Shown: piece after piece, positions 1-12,500 of the stretch
How the letters are laid out: each line of letters begins with the position of its first letter
How positions within the stretch are numbered: position 1 is the first letter of the stretch
Assembly (NCBI GenBank): GCA_025267735.1
Contig: CM046304.1
Location: 5,456,001-5,520,000 of the forward strand
Direction of reading: 5' to 3'
Length of the DNA: 64,000 nucleotides
Origin: Mactra quadrangularis
Taxonomy: Eukaryota > Mollusca > Bivalvia > Venerida > Mactridae
Notes under the pieces: model-generated
Seen by the model: only the letters and a program-made list of their open reading frames with translations
What the model was told of the DNA's origin: nothing
The model's database searches: none
Made by a program: the position numbers and the translations under genes

Positions 1-1176
1 ATTTAGTTGATTTTTAACATTTTTTGATACTTTTAGTTAATGTTCTCATTATCTATGGGCCGATATGTCTTTAAAAATAAAGCATCCAATTTCTTAACAC
101 TTTCACATATTCTGACAAGTTTTGTAAAATAATAAAAAGTAACAAATATGCGAGAAAATTGCTTTAATTATAAACAATGCATCAACACATAAACGCATGG
201 AAATTGTAATTTTAGTGACGAAGAAGCATGTTACGCCTCATCGTAAAGTAGCGTTACATGGACGTATTAAACGTAGGTAGGGTATGAAATGCTGCATCTT
301 TAAGACTTCAAAGAATTACTTAAAATTAACAAATATTTACAAGTTAAACCACCGTGACCACAGTAAATTTTCAAGTTTATGAACACACAAATGAGAACGA
401 TACTACGGCTATCATTACGCTATGTCGCGTGACGTTACGTCACTTGCAACGATTCGTGATTGGTGGATTTAATTAATTGAGTATTTGATAAGTTTACGTT
501 TGTGTTTAAAAACGATTCATGGACAATTGAATTACTACAAAATTAACCGCAATGATTGAACAAGTACTTAGAAATTGTTATAAATAGAAAAGATTTCTCC
601 TCATTTCAACCGTTGAACAGTATTTGATAAAAACTGAATCCTCTCACAGTTTTGAAGAAACTCTTCAAGATCGTCAATTTATTTCTAAGAACTTTTATAT
701 CAACACTGCCAAAGTTTTGTACAATGTTTTTAATAAATATTCATTCATATGCAATACTTATTTTAGTTTCACAATGCAATCTTTCAACGTTTCGGCGATA
801 CATTGGCTACCAGCTATCTCATGCATTTTTTGTGGGCCTCGTTACAAATGTAACTGTTGCGCTATTTCATTACTTTGTAATAGAATAGCGACAGTCACAA
901 ACGGATATTTGACGGCACGACTACAATTTTAACCACGACTCTGTTTAAGAGTTTGTGCTTGTAACAAAAATAATGCATTGTCATTTTTAAGTACAATTTA
1001 ATTGTGCTTTTTTAAAATGAGTTCCATAACACTTACTCAGGGGGTATGGTGTTTGGTTAACTCATTTGAACGACGTAGATACACGAATGAGTTACCTAAT
1101 ATCTAAGCAAAGTTATATCAAAATTGCTTATTGTACGACGTACGACACCATGTTCATTTATTCGTTTATATTTCAG
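1..1176. other. Upstream DNA of TIMP-like gene 1, no gene seen
   Basis: AT-rich DNA with only short ORFs that have no recognisable domain. A splice acceptor (tttcag) ends at 1176, so a non-coding 5' leader exon and the promoter of TIMP-like gene 1 probably lie in or upstream of this stretch. I could not place them. Confidence 0.4.
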
Positions 1177-1181
1177 TTACC

Positions 1182-4100
1182 ATGGCAACAGCGACCTTTG
1201 TAATTCTATGTTTGGCTTCAGTCTTGGCCACATCATGGGCGTGCACGTGTGCGGAAGTCAGAACGGACACACAAATATATTGTGCTTCTGATTTTGGTGA
1301 GTTAGTTTCTTGTACTTTTTAACTGGGTTTAGAATTTTATATCTACGCGTGGTTACTGTCATTAAAATACAAAATGTACATACTATTAAAAAAACTAAAT
1401 TGTGTTCCGTTTCTTAACATTTCTAATGATTCTTACGCCATCTTTGACGCCATTTTGATTTTTTTCGAAATCGCTCAAGGGTTAGAGAGTTGCACCCACA
1501 ATACTGAAAAGATTCACTGTTAGAACCTCCAAAACGTAGGCTTTACATTAACGACATTTATCTTCTCAAAAAATCCTCATAATGTTTTATAGACTAATGA
1601 CTAGGTAAAATTATCAATACAGTATATATACTCTACAAATATAGGTTGCTGTTTGTAAGTAGCAATGGTATGAACCTAGTTGATTTACCAGGTGTTTGTT
1701 TGTTTGTTTTGTTAGATTTAACGTAGCAACACATTGAAACGGTTATATCATGGCGGTCAGTTCACCTACTCACTGTTCCTGGAAAGGCTTAATATCTGGA
1801 TTTAGCTGTTAACCGACTACTAGGCGCATACTTCCGTCTGTGACTGACTACATAATCGTAGAAATATTTTCATGACAAAGCTCCACGAAAGTATGCCCCG
1901 CCCAGGAATCGAACCCATGACCCCTCTATCAGTAGACCAACTGAGCTAGCCAGGTGGCTATTTTAGTTGTTCGACAAGCGAACAGCTATATACGCCAATT
2001 TGAGAAATCGGTGTAGCAACCTTACTACGGATTCTACTTTTTTGAGGTACACGACGGGGCTCAACTCTTCAAACCTATGATATACAGAGTTTTCAGAGTT
2101 TAATTGTTCGAAGAACAACTATATACGCCAATTTTTAGAAATCAGTACATACAAAATCTACTTTTTGAGGTACATGAAGGAACTCAAAGCATGTGTATGA
2201 CTGGGAAATGTTTTAATAATAAAATTGTAATGATTACATTTAACCAAACACTGAAAATATACACGACAGTGAAGCCCAATTTGAAAGAGCGTGACGCATT
2301 AATCTCTCATTCTATACGTAGACGATAAAACATATCTTGGCTCAGACACTTAACTCAAATCGCACAACAACAACGCGCAGGAAGTAGTGCGCGGTATACA
2401 TGAATATAAAACCATTATATGTTTTTTTTTCTTTTTTAAAAGATAAAATAATGATGATTAAATTGTACAAAATGCTGGCTTATAACTACAGGAATACTTA
2501 TCTATATAAACATATTAGTAACATATACAATTAATTTGTATGAACATTCAATTGTATTTCACTTTACTCCTCTTTGGTTATTATACCTGTGCAATTATAG
2601 GAGTATGCATTGTAATCAATTTCTAAATTAGATTTACCTGAACATTGGGATATTCGGTTTTTTGATAATCGAATTAAAATTGGATTTTCATGTATAGTTT
2701 ACAAGTACAAATGGCACCATTTTGAAGAAACATTTCATACATACAACGAAAGCTCTGCAGTCTATGTTTCAAAAAACGAAATCTTATTCTACATATTTTG
2801 TCACATTTTGAGCACATTAAGTGACCGAGGCACATCATGTTTTCTCTGTCGAACAACTCCAGTGTTTTTAGCGCTTTGATTACCAGGTGTCGTAGAAATG
2901 ATTTCATGACAAAACTCCACGAAAGTATGCCTCGCATTAAACCCATGACCCTTCTATCTGTAGACTTGCGTGCTACTAACTGAGCTAGCCGGGCGGCTAT
3001 TTTTTACCAGGTGTAAGGCTCGGATACAGAGACCTAGACTATGCCATGGATAGTTTGTTAAACGCCTGACCACGGTGATACTACTGAAAAATTGTTCAAA
3101 CCTGAATTAACTGTAAATGCATATACAATGTAGCACCACACTACGTTTATATGTTGTTTATTGTTGTGTATGTGTTACTCATGTTTTGTGTCTGTGTAAT
3201 ATATGTGATGTTTATGTGTAACTTATGTGAGGTTTATGCGTAATTTATGTGATGTTTATGTGTAATTTATATTATGTGTATGCGTAATCTATGTGTTGTT
3301 TATGCGTAATTCATATGATGTGTATGCCTAATTTATGTGATGCTTATGTGTAATTTATATGATGTGTATGCGTAATTTATGTGATGTTTATGTGTAATTT
3401 ATGCGATGTGTATGCGTAATTTATGTGAAGTTTATGTGTAATTTATGTGATGGTTATTTTGATTTCATGTGATGTTTAAGTGTAATTTATGTGTTGTGTA
3501 TGTGTTGTTCATGTGATGTGTATGTGTTATTTATATGTTATGTATGTGTTGTGTATGTGTTGTTCATGTGTTACTTATATGATGTTAATGTGTTGTTTAT
3601 TTCAGTTTTTAACGTGACCGTGACAGGAGAATATGAATTTTTAACATCCAATAATGTACATCTAAGATATTTTACTGTCGATGTCAATTATGACCTGTCA
3701 CGACAGGTAAGCTAATAAGTCATTCATTTCTACTTGTTTATTTTTAAATTACTCGGGTGATTCCGTTAACTATTGCCGAAGTATTCCGAATCATATGATC
3801 GTCAACAATCGTTTCTACTCGGTAATTTTCGTGACATGAAAAAACTCATACTTCTGTTTGAAAAACCTGATCGAGTTCAGACTGGGTCACATTGATGGGA
3901 TTACTTGGAATTTACCCTTACTTTTCCAATTTACCCTTTTTTATCCTGAAAAATTTTATTAGTATTTCTAATGTAATTTCAGACTTTATCGATTCTAAGG
4001 TACTGAACCCGCAAAAAGTTCCATCAGTACAAAAAACTTTTTTTTAACATATCGCCTGCTATGGTAGGCGCTATAATTTCTTAATTCCATACTTATTTGA

Positions 4101-5485
4101 CTTCTAAGAATGTCATTTGTTCGAGAACTTATGACAGCACGGTATATCAATGTCTATGAATTTTGCCGTTTTGGTTTAAGACAAATTGGTTTTCATATGA
4201 ATAAATTTGTCAATCCGGATTTTTAGAGCAATTGGTGGCTAGCCGGGATTTAAAGTCTAGTACATTTTGTACTGCGGGAAGGGGATCAAATCCCACTTGG
4301 GAGGTCATATTCTTCAATGAAAAAAAAGATCCTCCATCAATAAGGTATATGGTGAAGTTGCCGGCATGTTGGAAGGGTAAGTGAGTAATTTTAAAGGACA
4401 AGGGACTAGGAAGTCTTGGCTAGGTGCACTGACCACCGTTTAATAACCTGGATTGTACTGACACGGCGAAAAACCAAGTACATATAAAACATGTCACATG
4501 TATTAAAATTATTTTCTTGTTTCAGCCCCTTAGGCATGCTGGAACGGAATATGTAAAACAATATATATTTACACCATTTGAAAGCTCTCTATGTGGTGTC
4601 ACAATGAACATTGGAAATGTTTACACAATTGCAGGTAAGCTCTGTACATTATATTTTTTCATGCTTTATGTAACAATGTACATTTCCTGTATCAATGATA
4701 TGATGGTAACATTAGGATAGCTGGTTGTTTACAGTTTGGGCCGATGAGAGTGTGAATGATTATGTTTAATACAAAATGTAATAGCTTGATTGACTAGACA
4801 CAATGGATTAGTTTCTAATGTGATAACGATATTGCTTAATCTACAGTGGGTCAAATGTTGTGTTATTTAATGAAAATATGCATTGAAAATATAACATCTT
4901 TATGTTATGTCAATAGCTAGAACTGTTTTGACGTATAAATATCATGCACAGAGCTGTAACGTTCCGTACCTACGCTACTGCATGTATTGTTACTGTTTTG
5001 CAAGAAAGCGAAAGTGTAGGAGTAAATGTACCTAATCGCCATCACAACTCGATGGCTGTACATTGTCTTACTAGAAGATGGATAAACACTTTGTTAACAG
5101 CAACATATTAAAAACTTTGATCTCTGTTTATATAGAAAAAAATCTGCACCATCATACTATAGTTCGACAATACAATGAGCTAATCCATGACAGGGGATGC
5201 ACATGATGACAAAGAAATATATAATTTTAATATTTTGATGAGTGTCTTGTTGGTGTAATTGTAAAACGTTCTATCATTACAAGCATGATTGGCTAAAGGG
5301 GGTGGTGGTTTATCCACCATACTAATTTTTTAAATAAACTATTATTTTCAATACTGCCTACCTCTGAAATGGATCAGTTCATTTTATATGTTTATACAAG
5401 CACATTATGTTATTTTGTTATAACTATAATATAATTGTTTATTACAGGTGACTACATGGTAATCCCAGAATTCCCAGGTTATTAA
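1182..5485 (+). CDS. TIMP-like gene 1: single-domain metalloproteinase inhibitor with a premature stop
   Basis: Seen: coding exons 1182-1296, 3606-3706, 4526-4634 and 5448-5485 (stop). Exon 4 itself runs on to a donor at 5558. All junctions are GT-AG with phases 1, 0, 1. Exon 1 gives a signal peptide of about 20 residues, then a mature N-terminus CTC...IYC. In known TIMPs the free N-terminal Cys chelates the catalytic zinc of the target protease. Exon 3 holds LCGVTM...YTIAG, matching the TIMP motif CG-x-n-YLIAG. Exon 4 reads GDYMVIPEFPGY and then TAA. Beyond the TAA the frame stays open to the donor and encodes the two remaining framework Cys (TDVC, PSDC). As it stands the product is 120 residues with four of six cysteines. 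The start is the ATG 5 nt after a splice acceptor, identical in context to gene 2. Expected role: secreted inhibitor of matrix metalloproteinases, if functional. The alternative is a recent pseudogene or a null allele. Confidence 0.75.
1695..1967 (-). repeat. SINE family A (tRNA-Lys-like head), full-length copy
   Basis: Reverse strand: a tRNA-like head with box A-like (tagctcagttggt) and box B-like (ggttcgattcc) motifs, a conserved middle containing cttacg/cagtcac words, and a tail ending gttaaatctaacaaaac. It matches the copies at 22540 and 34739. It lies in intron 1 of TIMP-like 1. Confidence 0.75.
2886..3001 (-). repeat. SINE family A, 5' head fragment
   Basis: Reverse-strand tRNA-like head (gccgcccggctagctcagtt) and the first part of the body, cut off after about 115 bp. 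It is a truncated copy of the element at 1695-1967. Confidence 0.65.
3165..3604. repeat. Degenerate ~20-bp tandem repeat in intron 1 of TIMP-like 1
   Basis: Repeating words of the form tgtaatttatgtgatgttta with many substitutions run right up to the acceptor of exon 2 at 3605. The T-rich strand may serve as part of the polypyrimidine region. Confidence 0.7.
4222..4478 (+). repeat. SINE family B, diverged copy
   Basis: A decayed tRNA-like head (ggatcaaatccca as box B) is followed by a body like that of the copy at 41806 (tccat...atatggtgaag, ggaagggtaagtgagta, ctaggtgcactgacc). It lies in intron 2 of TIMP-like 1. Confidence 0.55.
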
Positions 5486-5558
5486 TTCATGAGAACAGAT
5501 GTTTGTTCAACAATACTTAATCCTGATATGTTTTACCCCACTCCATCTGACTGTACTC
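5448..5558 (+). pseudogene. TIMP-like 1 exon 4 with in-frame TAA at 5483-5485
   Basis: The exon is 111 nt, enters with two bases of a split codon and leaves phase 1 at a good donor (gtaagt), exactly like exon 4 of gene 2. Aligned with genes 2 and 3, the TAA sits where they encode Tyr or Ser (STYYMY, GFYSYM). The 24 codons after it remain open and similar to the paralogs. This is what a single recent nonsense change would leave. I found no terminal exon matching exon 5 of gene 2. Confidence 0.7.
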
Positions 5559-5714
5559 GTAAGTTATTTTTATATTATGAAGTTATTCGTCGATATCGGC
5601 GAAAGATCGTATCGTATAATATCACCCGGTAAGATCAGAAAATGTATTTTATTGAGTGATGTAGCCACGAGTGTGAACCTGAATTTTATTTTCTGAAATC
5701 ACGAGGAGAAATAC

Positions 5715-6296
5715 AAATCGAGCTTACATCAATTACATTTTATCAATTATAATTTATCAATTAAATTTTATCAATTACATTTTTTTTCAATTACATTTTT
5801 TTCAAAATCATTTAAGCAAATACGAGTACATTTTATCAATTACATTTTATCAATTACGATTTAATAATTAAATTTCATTACTAATATTTTATATCATACA
5901 TTAAGTAAATTACATGAACAATTCTATCAATTACATTTCACCAAAATTCATTTTTCAATGACATGATATCAATCGCACACTCTGAATTACACTTTATCAA
6001 TTACATTTGATCAGTTGCTTTTCATTAATTTTATTTTATCTATTAAAATTTATCAGTCACAATTTATCACTTAGGCTTAACAAATTTCACTATATAATTA
6101 CATGTTATAAATGACATTTTCAAAATCACATCTTATCCTTTTCATTTTATGAAATAACACTTTATCAATTTCGATAAATTACATTTATCAAACTACATTT
6201 TATCAATTACACTTTATAAATAACACTTTATCAATTGCGATAGATTGCATTTATCAAATTACATTTTATCAATTATATTTTATCATATATTTAAGG
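5715..6296. repeat. AT-rich tandem repeat, consensus tttatcaattacat
   Basis: About 580 bp of degenerate ~14-15 bp units containing atcaattaca, extremely AT-rich, just downstream of TIMP-like 1. No coding signal. Confidence 0.7.
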
Positions 6297-6329
6297 TATT
6301 GGCGGTCATGGTCTCTCGGACAGCGATTA

Positions 6330-6965
6330 TATTGATATTGTCAAAGTATTCCGCATGATATTTTGTATCATTTTTTATCGGACTGGCTCGGTTTTGTTCA
6401 TAAATGCCAATGCATATGCTGAAACTAGTGATTGTTTACTTTGTCCAGTACCCTGATTGGGCACCATTCCCCAAAAAAAGAATAAACGACGCATATTTAC
6501 CGATGATGGTCCATACACTACACCATAGCGTGATTGTCTAAAATGTTATGTCAGTTTTAATATGTTTTATGTTGTTGGTACGGAGTTTTATTACTTGCAC
6601 AATAATGCATCGCAGTATGATTTAATTTTAATTTTGTAAAGGGAAATATATCTTATTTGATAGTTCATTGCATTGATAGAGAATTATAGATAAGTGATTG
6701 TTAGGGAAACTAACTGCTATTAAACGGTGCTAGGCTTTATAAAGGTAAGTGAATGAAAACAAAGAGTTTCTAGAAATTTATCAACATCTATCTTAAGTTA
6801 TAATTATTATCATTATTTACCACATTTATATAGCATTTTATCACACATATGTACGCTTAAAAGTGCTTTACATAAAACAAAGTTATACATTAGAACATGT
6901 ACTTTGATTTTATATGATTATTTTATAAAATCAAAGTACTGATAGTACTGATTTGACGATGCGAT
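6330..6965. repeat. Dispersed repeat pieces shared with 22.9-23.5 kb and 57.3-57.5 kb
   Basis: 6330-6440 (agtattccgcatga...atcggactggctcggttttg) resembles 57455-57545 and 23430-23530. 6925-6960 carries the word caaagtactgatagtactga that also forms the arrays at 47-57 kb. The rest of this interval is AT-rich and unrecognised. Confidence 0.45.
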
Positions 6966-7324
6966 TGAATTGTTTAAAACCCAATCTCAAAGTTATCGAA
7001 GTTAGGTTAATTTACTCGTTGTTAATGTTTTCTTTTTATTCAGCGTTATAAGGCATGTTTTAATCGTGATAATGTGCGAGTACGTCTAAAGTAAAGTTCT
7101 GCCACATTGTATAATGACCGCTTTAATTATTGCAAAATAAGACATTTTTGTATAGTCGCAAATGCTTAATTTGACCAGAAAAAAGGATCTTTTTTAAGAC
7201 ATTTTAACTATAAAGACCATTGACTTTGTCGATCCCAATTGTTGAACTTTACTAAAAATAATTTAAAGTTATATTGGTCTAATAATCTTTGTCTGAATTC
7301 TAAACATGTAAAATGTTTTCTGGT

Positions 7325-7474
7325 GTTGTTTTTGTTGGTTTTTACGCCGTTGCAACACATTATATACGAGGCCATATAAAGGTGGTCAGTCAACGTACTT
7401 GAAGTTCCTGGTAAGGCTAAAACTCTAGGTTTAGCTATTAACCAGTTACCAAGCACATACTTTTGTCGGTGACA
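7325..7474 (-). repeat. SINE family A, 3' fragment
   Basis: Reverse-strand tail (caatgtgttgcaacggcgt then a poly-A-rich end) with the adjoining body. The tRNA head is missing. Confidence 0.6.
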
Positions 7475-8398
7475 CGAATTTCTAAATAATGTTTGTATAT
7501 TTTAACTTATCATAATCAGGGCTCGAATTAAACAAAAAATGAAAAAAAAACCGCATGGTTATCTTCAAATTTAATGGTATACATAGTAACTACATGTATT
7601 CATATATCAATGGTTGCCTGCAAGACTGCAGCAAGTGCATTGCCTTAAGAGCGAGTTATTGCAGTCTTGTGGGCAACCCTGGATACGCAATATAAAAACA
7701 ACATCGTACTATATTTAGCTACAAATAGAACAAGGGCGTTATTGTGGAATGGACAAAGAATATCGAACATGTTTGAACTGCTAATCTTTAACTAATGCCA
7801 TCGGGCTATCTGGCTGTTTAAATGCTGATTTGGGCCTCACTAGTTTGGATAAAACTGTTTTTGCAGCGATTTTAACTAGCGGAATTATGCGAGTTAAAAT
7901 GAAATTTACTCGCTATTTTCAAATTCTACTCGCATTTTGCGAGTATGAATTCGACCCCTGTATAATGTATCAGTGCAGTGTACAGTGCCTTCCAAATGTT
8001 CCTGGACAAAATCATGGTCATGGTCATACTCCAAACAAAGTCCATAATCAGCATTCATTCACCATTCAGACCTGTCAATCAAAACCAATATTAAACCAAT
8101 ATGAAACGACAGCTTTTATTCACTCCGACGCATGCGTAATCGGAAGTCCCACACATCCTACAACAATTCTGTACAGCGTTAACTACAACCGTGATCGCTT
8201 TTCTCAAATTTAAATGGTTTTAAGGTGTGCATGGTGCACTTGTAATGCCGATGAACGATATCCTGAGCATTTGGAAGGTGGAAGATTGATCCTATTCCAA
8301 AAACCTAAGACGGAAATGGAAAAATGTAATTATCAACACAAGAATGTTACATGAATACGCTAAAGTAATGATAAAACTGCATGCAGTATTCATGACTT

Positions 8399-9402
8399 GT
8401 GACAGCGTTAGTTCAATGCCACTTTGATTACGCTTGCTCTGTGTGGTACAATGGCATAACGCAAAACTTGAAAAACAGGTTACAAACCACACAGAATAAA
8501 CTAATTAGATTTATATTTAGTTTTGATTCCCGGGCGCACATTGGACCGGAACATTTCATTAAGCTAAATTGGTTACCGGTACAGAGTAGAGTTGAACAAA
8601 TTATGTTGTGCCATGTTCATAAAATTAACCATGGCATTGCACCAGAGTACCTGAAACAACATTTTTTATCTCAAACTTCTGTGCACTCTTACAGCACAAG
8701 ATTAAGTACCAAGGGCGGTTACTGTATTCCTAGAGTGAAAAATTCAGGAACTTAATCTTTCTGTTACATTGGCTCCAAGCTGTGGAATAACTTGCCTGCA
8801 AATATTTCTAATTTAATAAAATATAAACCTTTAAAGATTCTGTAAAAAACTTTTTGCTTTCTAAAGTAGTCTAAATAATGTGTTCCTGCAAATGTCATAA
8901 AATATTTATATAATTTCACATCAACTTTTTATTACAATGTAATGTATTTCCTACATAAGTAATGTGTTTTTATTTATTTTCCTAGCCGGGTATTGGTCTA
9001 TCAATTTTTAAGATCTCTGTCTTTGTACATTTGTGATAAACTTTACTGTGTAACATGTGCAACTATTAAATAGTTTCAATTTTCTGTGATGTGATACCTT
9101 AGTATCTTATATACTCAGTAATAAGTTACTGTGAACATGTTTTTATTGTTAACATTAATTTCGCCTCTCCGTGTCATACTACCACATGAGGGTCCACAAT
9201 GGAAACAAGAGTTCACTCTTTTTTGTGATAACCCTGGTGCTGGTATTTTATGACATAGTTTAATATATACAATGTATATATGTATGTATATGTAACTTTT
9301 AATATTTATTTATTTATTATTATAGTATCATATTGTATTGTTAAATTACATATGTCATGCTGTATTTTGCCAATACCTAAATAAATCTATTTATCTATCT
9401 AC
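8399..9402 (+). mobile_element. 3' remnant of a CR1/jockey-type non-LTR retrotransposon
   Basis: Residues encoded from about 8405 to 8755 (CHFDYACSVWYNG, KLIRFIF, LNWLPVQSRVEQ, INHGIAPEYL) are the conserved end of a reverse-transcriptase ORF. After a stop at 8753 a neighbouring frame continues with KLWNNLPANI, so the ORF is broken. The element ends near 9402 in an atct-type microsatellite tail, typical of this class. It is 5'-truncated and not functional. Confidence 0.75.
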
Positions 9403-9542
9403 TATGTACAAGAGCTTTTTGAGAGCACTATATATGATAAAAATTGCTTGAATTTGAATAGTTTGCATGTATATATTATGCGTATCAAAAATTTATTACA
9501 TACATTTTTGTAAGTGTATCTTTATTCTAAATTTCAGTCACC

Positions 9543-12500
9543 ATGGCAACAGTAACATTTCTACTGTTATGTTTTGCGTCAATCATGACATCATCATGGG
9601 CATGCACGTGCGCTCCTACTACTGACGTAGATATATATTGCAATGCTGACTTTGGTAAGTGTAACTCTTGAGGTCATCTTTCCAATACTGTATCATTCGG
9701 AACTCCTTGGCCATTCACTAGGAATTACCTCGGACATATTTAGACGCCATTTGCGACACATGCACCATTTGTGAAAAACCCGCACGCATTTTTTCACACC
9801 TTGTAAAAAAACACGTTTTGTGATAAATGAGGTTCAAAACTTCACTATGATATGTTTTTTATGTTTGTATCACAGGAGCTTGACATTCTGCATCGTAGTT
9901 TGGAAAAAAATCTCCTTCTTATAATACAAACTTGTTTTTATTATAATGATAAGGATTTTTTTTCAAATTACGATACAGACTGTCAAGCCTTTGCGGTTTT
10001 TAGACTTTTGGCGATATCGCCGAAAGGCTTAAGTTATACCACAAATCGAAAACGAAACGAAAATATCCGACAAGTTTAACCTGCGGAGTGATACATATGT
10101 CTCTGATTTACTACGCAGTCAATTTCTAAGCGATAAAAGTAGTTCCGTCATCTGATTTGTCTGTTTAATTTAAAGATACTGCGTCCATTCTTTGTATTAC
10201 TTGAAGTTTAAATTGTTTTACAATAATGTACCATAAACATATTTAACTACACTTATATGATGAACCTACAGAATTTGTATGCAAAGTGTACAGGGGAAAA
10301 CTGTACTTCAAGATTTTGTACGGTAAGAAAAGGAAAATAAAACCTTTATAATATTTGTCAGTAATACAGGGTAGAATAAACACTTCGCACGCATGTTTTG
10401 CCCTGCTCGATTCGTTCTTGAATCTAATATGTAAGGTGTAATCATTGATATGGATTTGTTAGGTTTCAATGTGCACGAAAGACTTCCCGTATTTAAATAA
10501 TTTGATTTTTTTCAGTTGTCAGAGTTGAAGTATTTGGTTCAACCATCGCCGGAGCGTACAGATTGTATCAAGTTGACGTTACAGAGCTTGTGAAATCAAA
10601 TGTACAGTTTATACTAATTTAAACAAGTACTTACAACTTAGAATAATAACTCGCGAGTCCACATCCCCCAGTACTGAGCAAGAGGGACAAAGCTTCTTAC
10701 TCAAGGAAACAAAAGGGTGGATTTTAGATGATATTCGAACCAACGCGGAGCTGGCTATCAAATGACTACCAGTCCAATGTCGTACCTCTCGGCCACGTCC
10801 CTCCTCAAATGTAAAGCACTTGTATGGTGGTGTGTTTCTGCCATCAGATACATTACTAGTTTTGTAATACAATCAAGTTTAATGACAAAGTTTTCGGAGT
10901 ACTTCGGTCCACTACAAGCTAGAACAGACCGGTTATGTTTACTTGAATTAGGTTTGTCAACAGCAATGTTATTCAAATACTTGAAATATATTTCAAGGAT
11001 CAAAGTTTGCAATCTCCATCTACAAACGCTCTCTGCATGATATTTAGCTTGGACTATTTACTATTTATAAAATTAATGACTTTTTTTGCTACAGCTGTAA
11101 TTTGGACTCATTTTTGTATGTATCGCTTTTTTTCTTTTGACAAAGTCATGTTTAATCCGATGCTACACACTGGTTCATGAACTTACATCAATTTTACGAC
11201 ATATAATGGTTAAAATGCTATTACAATTAACAGTTACAACATTAAACTGCAAGATGTATCACTACTGTGTCACACTACTGTCCGTTAATAAGGAAACAGA
11301 GGAAATAGCATCATTGTTCGATGCTGCTGCATTAAACCCAACAAACAAACAGTTGACAAACAAACGAACACTTTTAAAGGACTCATTTGGTTTGAAATTC
11401 ACTCTAAAACGTGCAATTGCAATCAGCGCTTTCTGTACATCAGCACAGCCCGCCATCTTGTTTTTTTGTAAATAGCAAGCCGTTTTCTAATGAAAAATAA
11501 CTACAAGAAAGCGCTTCTTCATATCGATTCGTAGCAAAAGCGTTTCGCAACGGTCCCAAGATCGCGTTTTAAACAAACACACTATTTTATATCCATACAG
11601 TAATCAATGACATTATATCACAAGATGCTGCCTAGGGACTTAAATTGTCGAAATCGCATTTTTATGTTTCAGACAAGCTCCATACCAGCCGGCGCTGAGA
11701 TAAATGAACACAAGATTGTTACCCCTATACATGGTAGTACTTGTGGTATATTTCTTCATCCAGGAGTCACACAACTTGTTGCAGGTAATTTTTCTCTTCT
11801 TCTATAATTTCTAAACCCCTTGGACAGTAGTCAATTTAGATAGATACTGCCTTCCCTTAATATGAACGTTTGCGAACGTTCGCAGATTGAGCGAACGATC
11901 ACGATAAGGAACAATTGTTTCACCGCTAACGTTTTGAACAAAATTTTGTTTGAAGCAAAAAGAATCTACATCGCATGCTACAAAAGAGCACTTTCAAAAG
12001 TGATAAAATGTATAGCAAAGGTAAAACATGGCATTTGTACTCCCTAGCCTTCCAGCTAGCTTTATGGCAAAGTAGTGAAGTTTCTTCATTAATTTAATAT
12101 AATTATAAGCGGGGCCTATAGATGGAAAAGACCTGAAATTTGGTGATGTAATTAGATGCTTGTAGAGGTTATATACTTAAACAATAAAATCTCTATTTCG
12201 TCTATGTCTGCGTCATTTCACCGGAAATTCTCCATAGCGTGTTTTATACCATTGCACATTGCAACGAGTGGTAAGAACAGGAACCAGAAGCGTTCCGAAC
12301 GTGCAAAACTTAAGTTGAAAAAATGAGAGTATGTTATCTCCCTTTTAGTTGATTCATAGAGGATCCAAGGGAGATAACAAGAAAACTCTTCTCCGTCTTT
12401 TCCAAATAAAAGTTGGTAAATAAAGTATATTTATTATTATTACAGGTCGGTATAGACAATTTGGCAGTACATATTACATGTATTCAAATTTATGTATCAA

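Noticed and set aside
8399..8755. ORF of 118 codons as a host gene
   Set aside because: Its residues are those of the C-terminal end of a non-LTR reverse-transcriptase ORF, and it is 5'-truncated with a stop before the conserved KLWNNLP motif.
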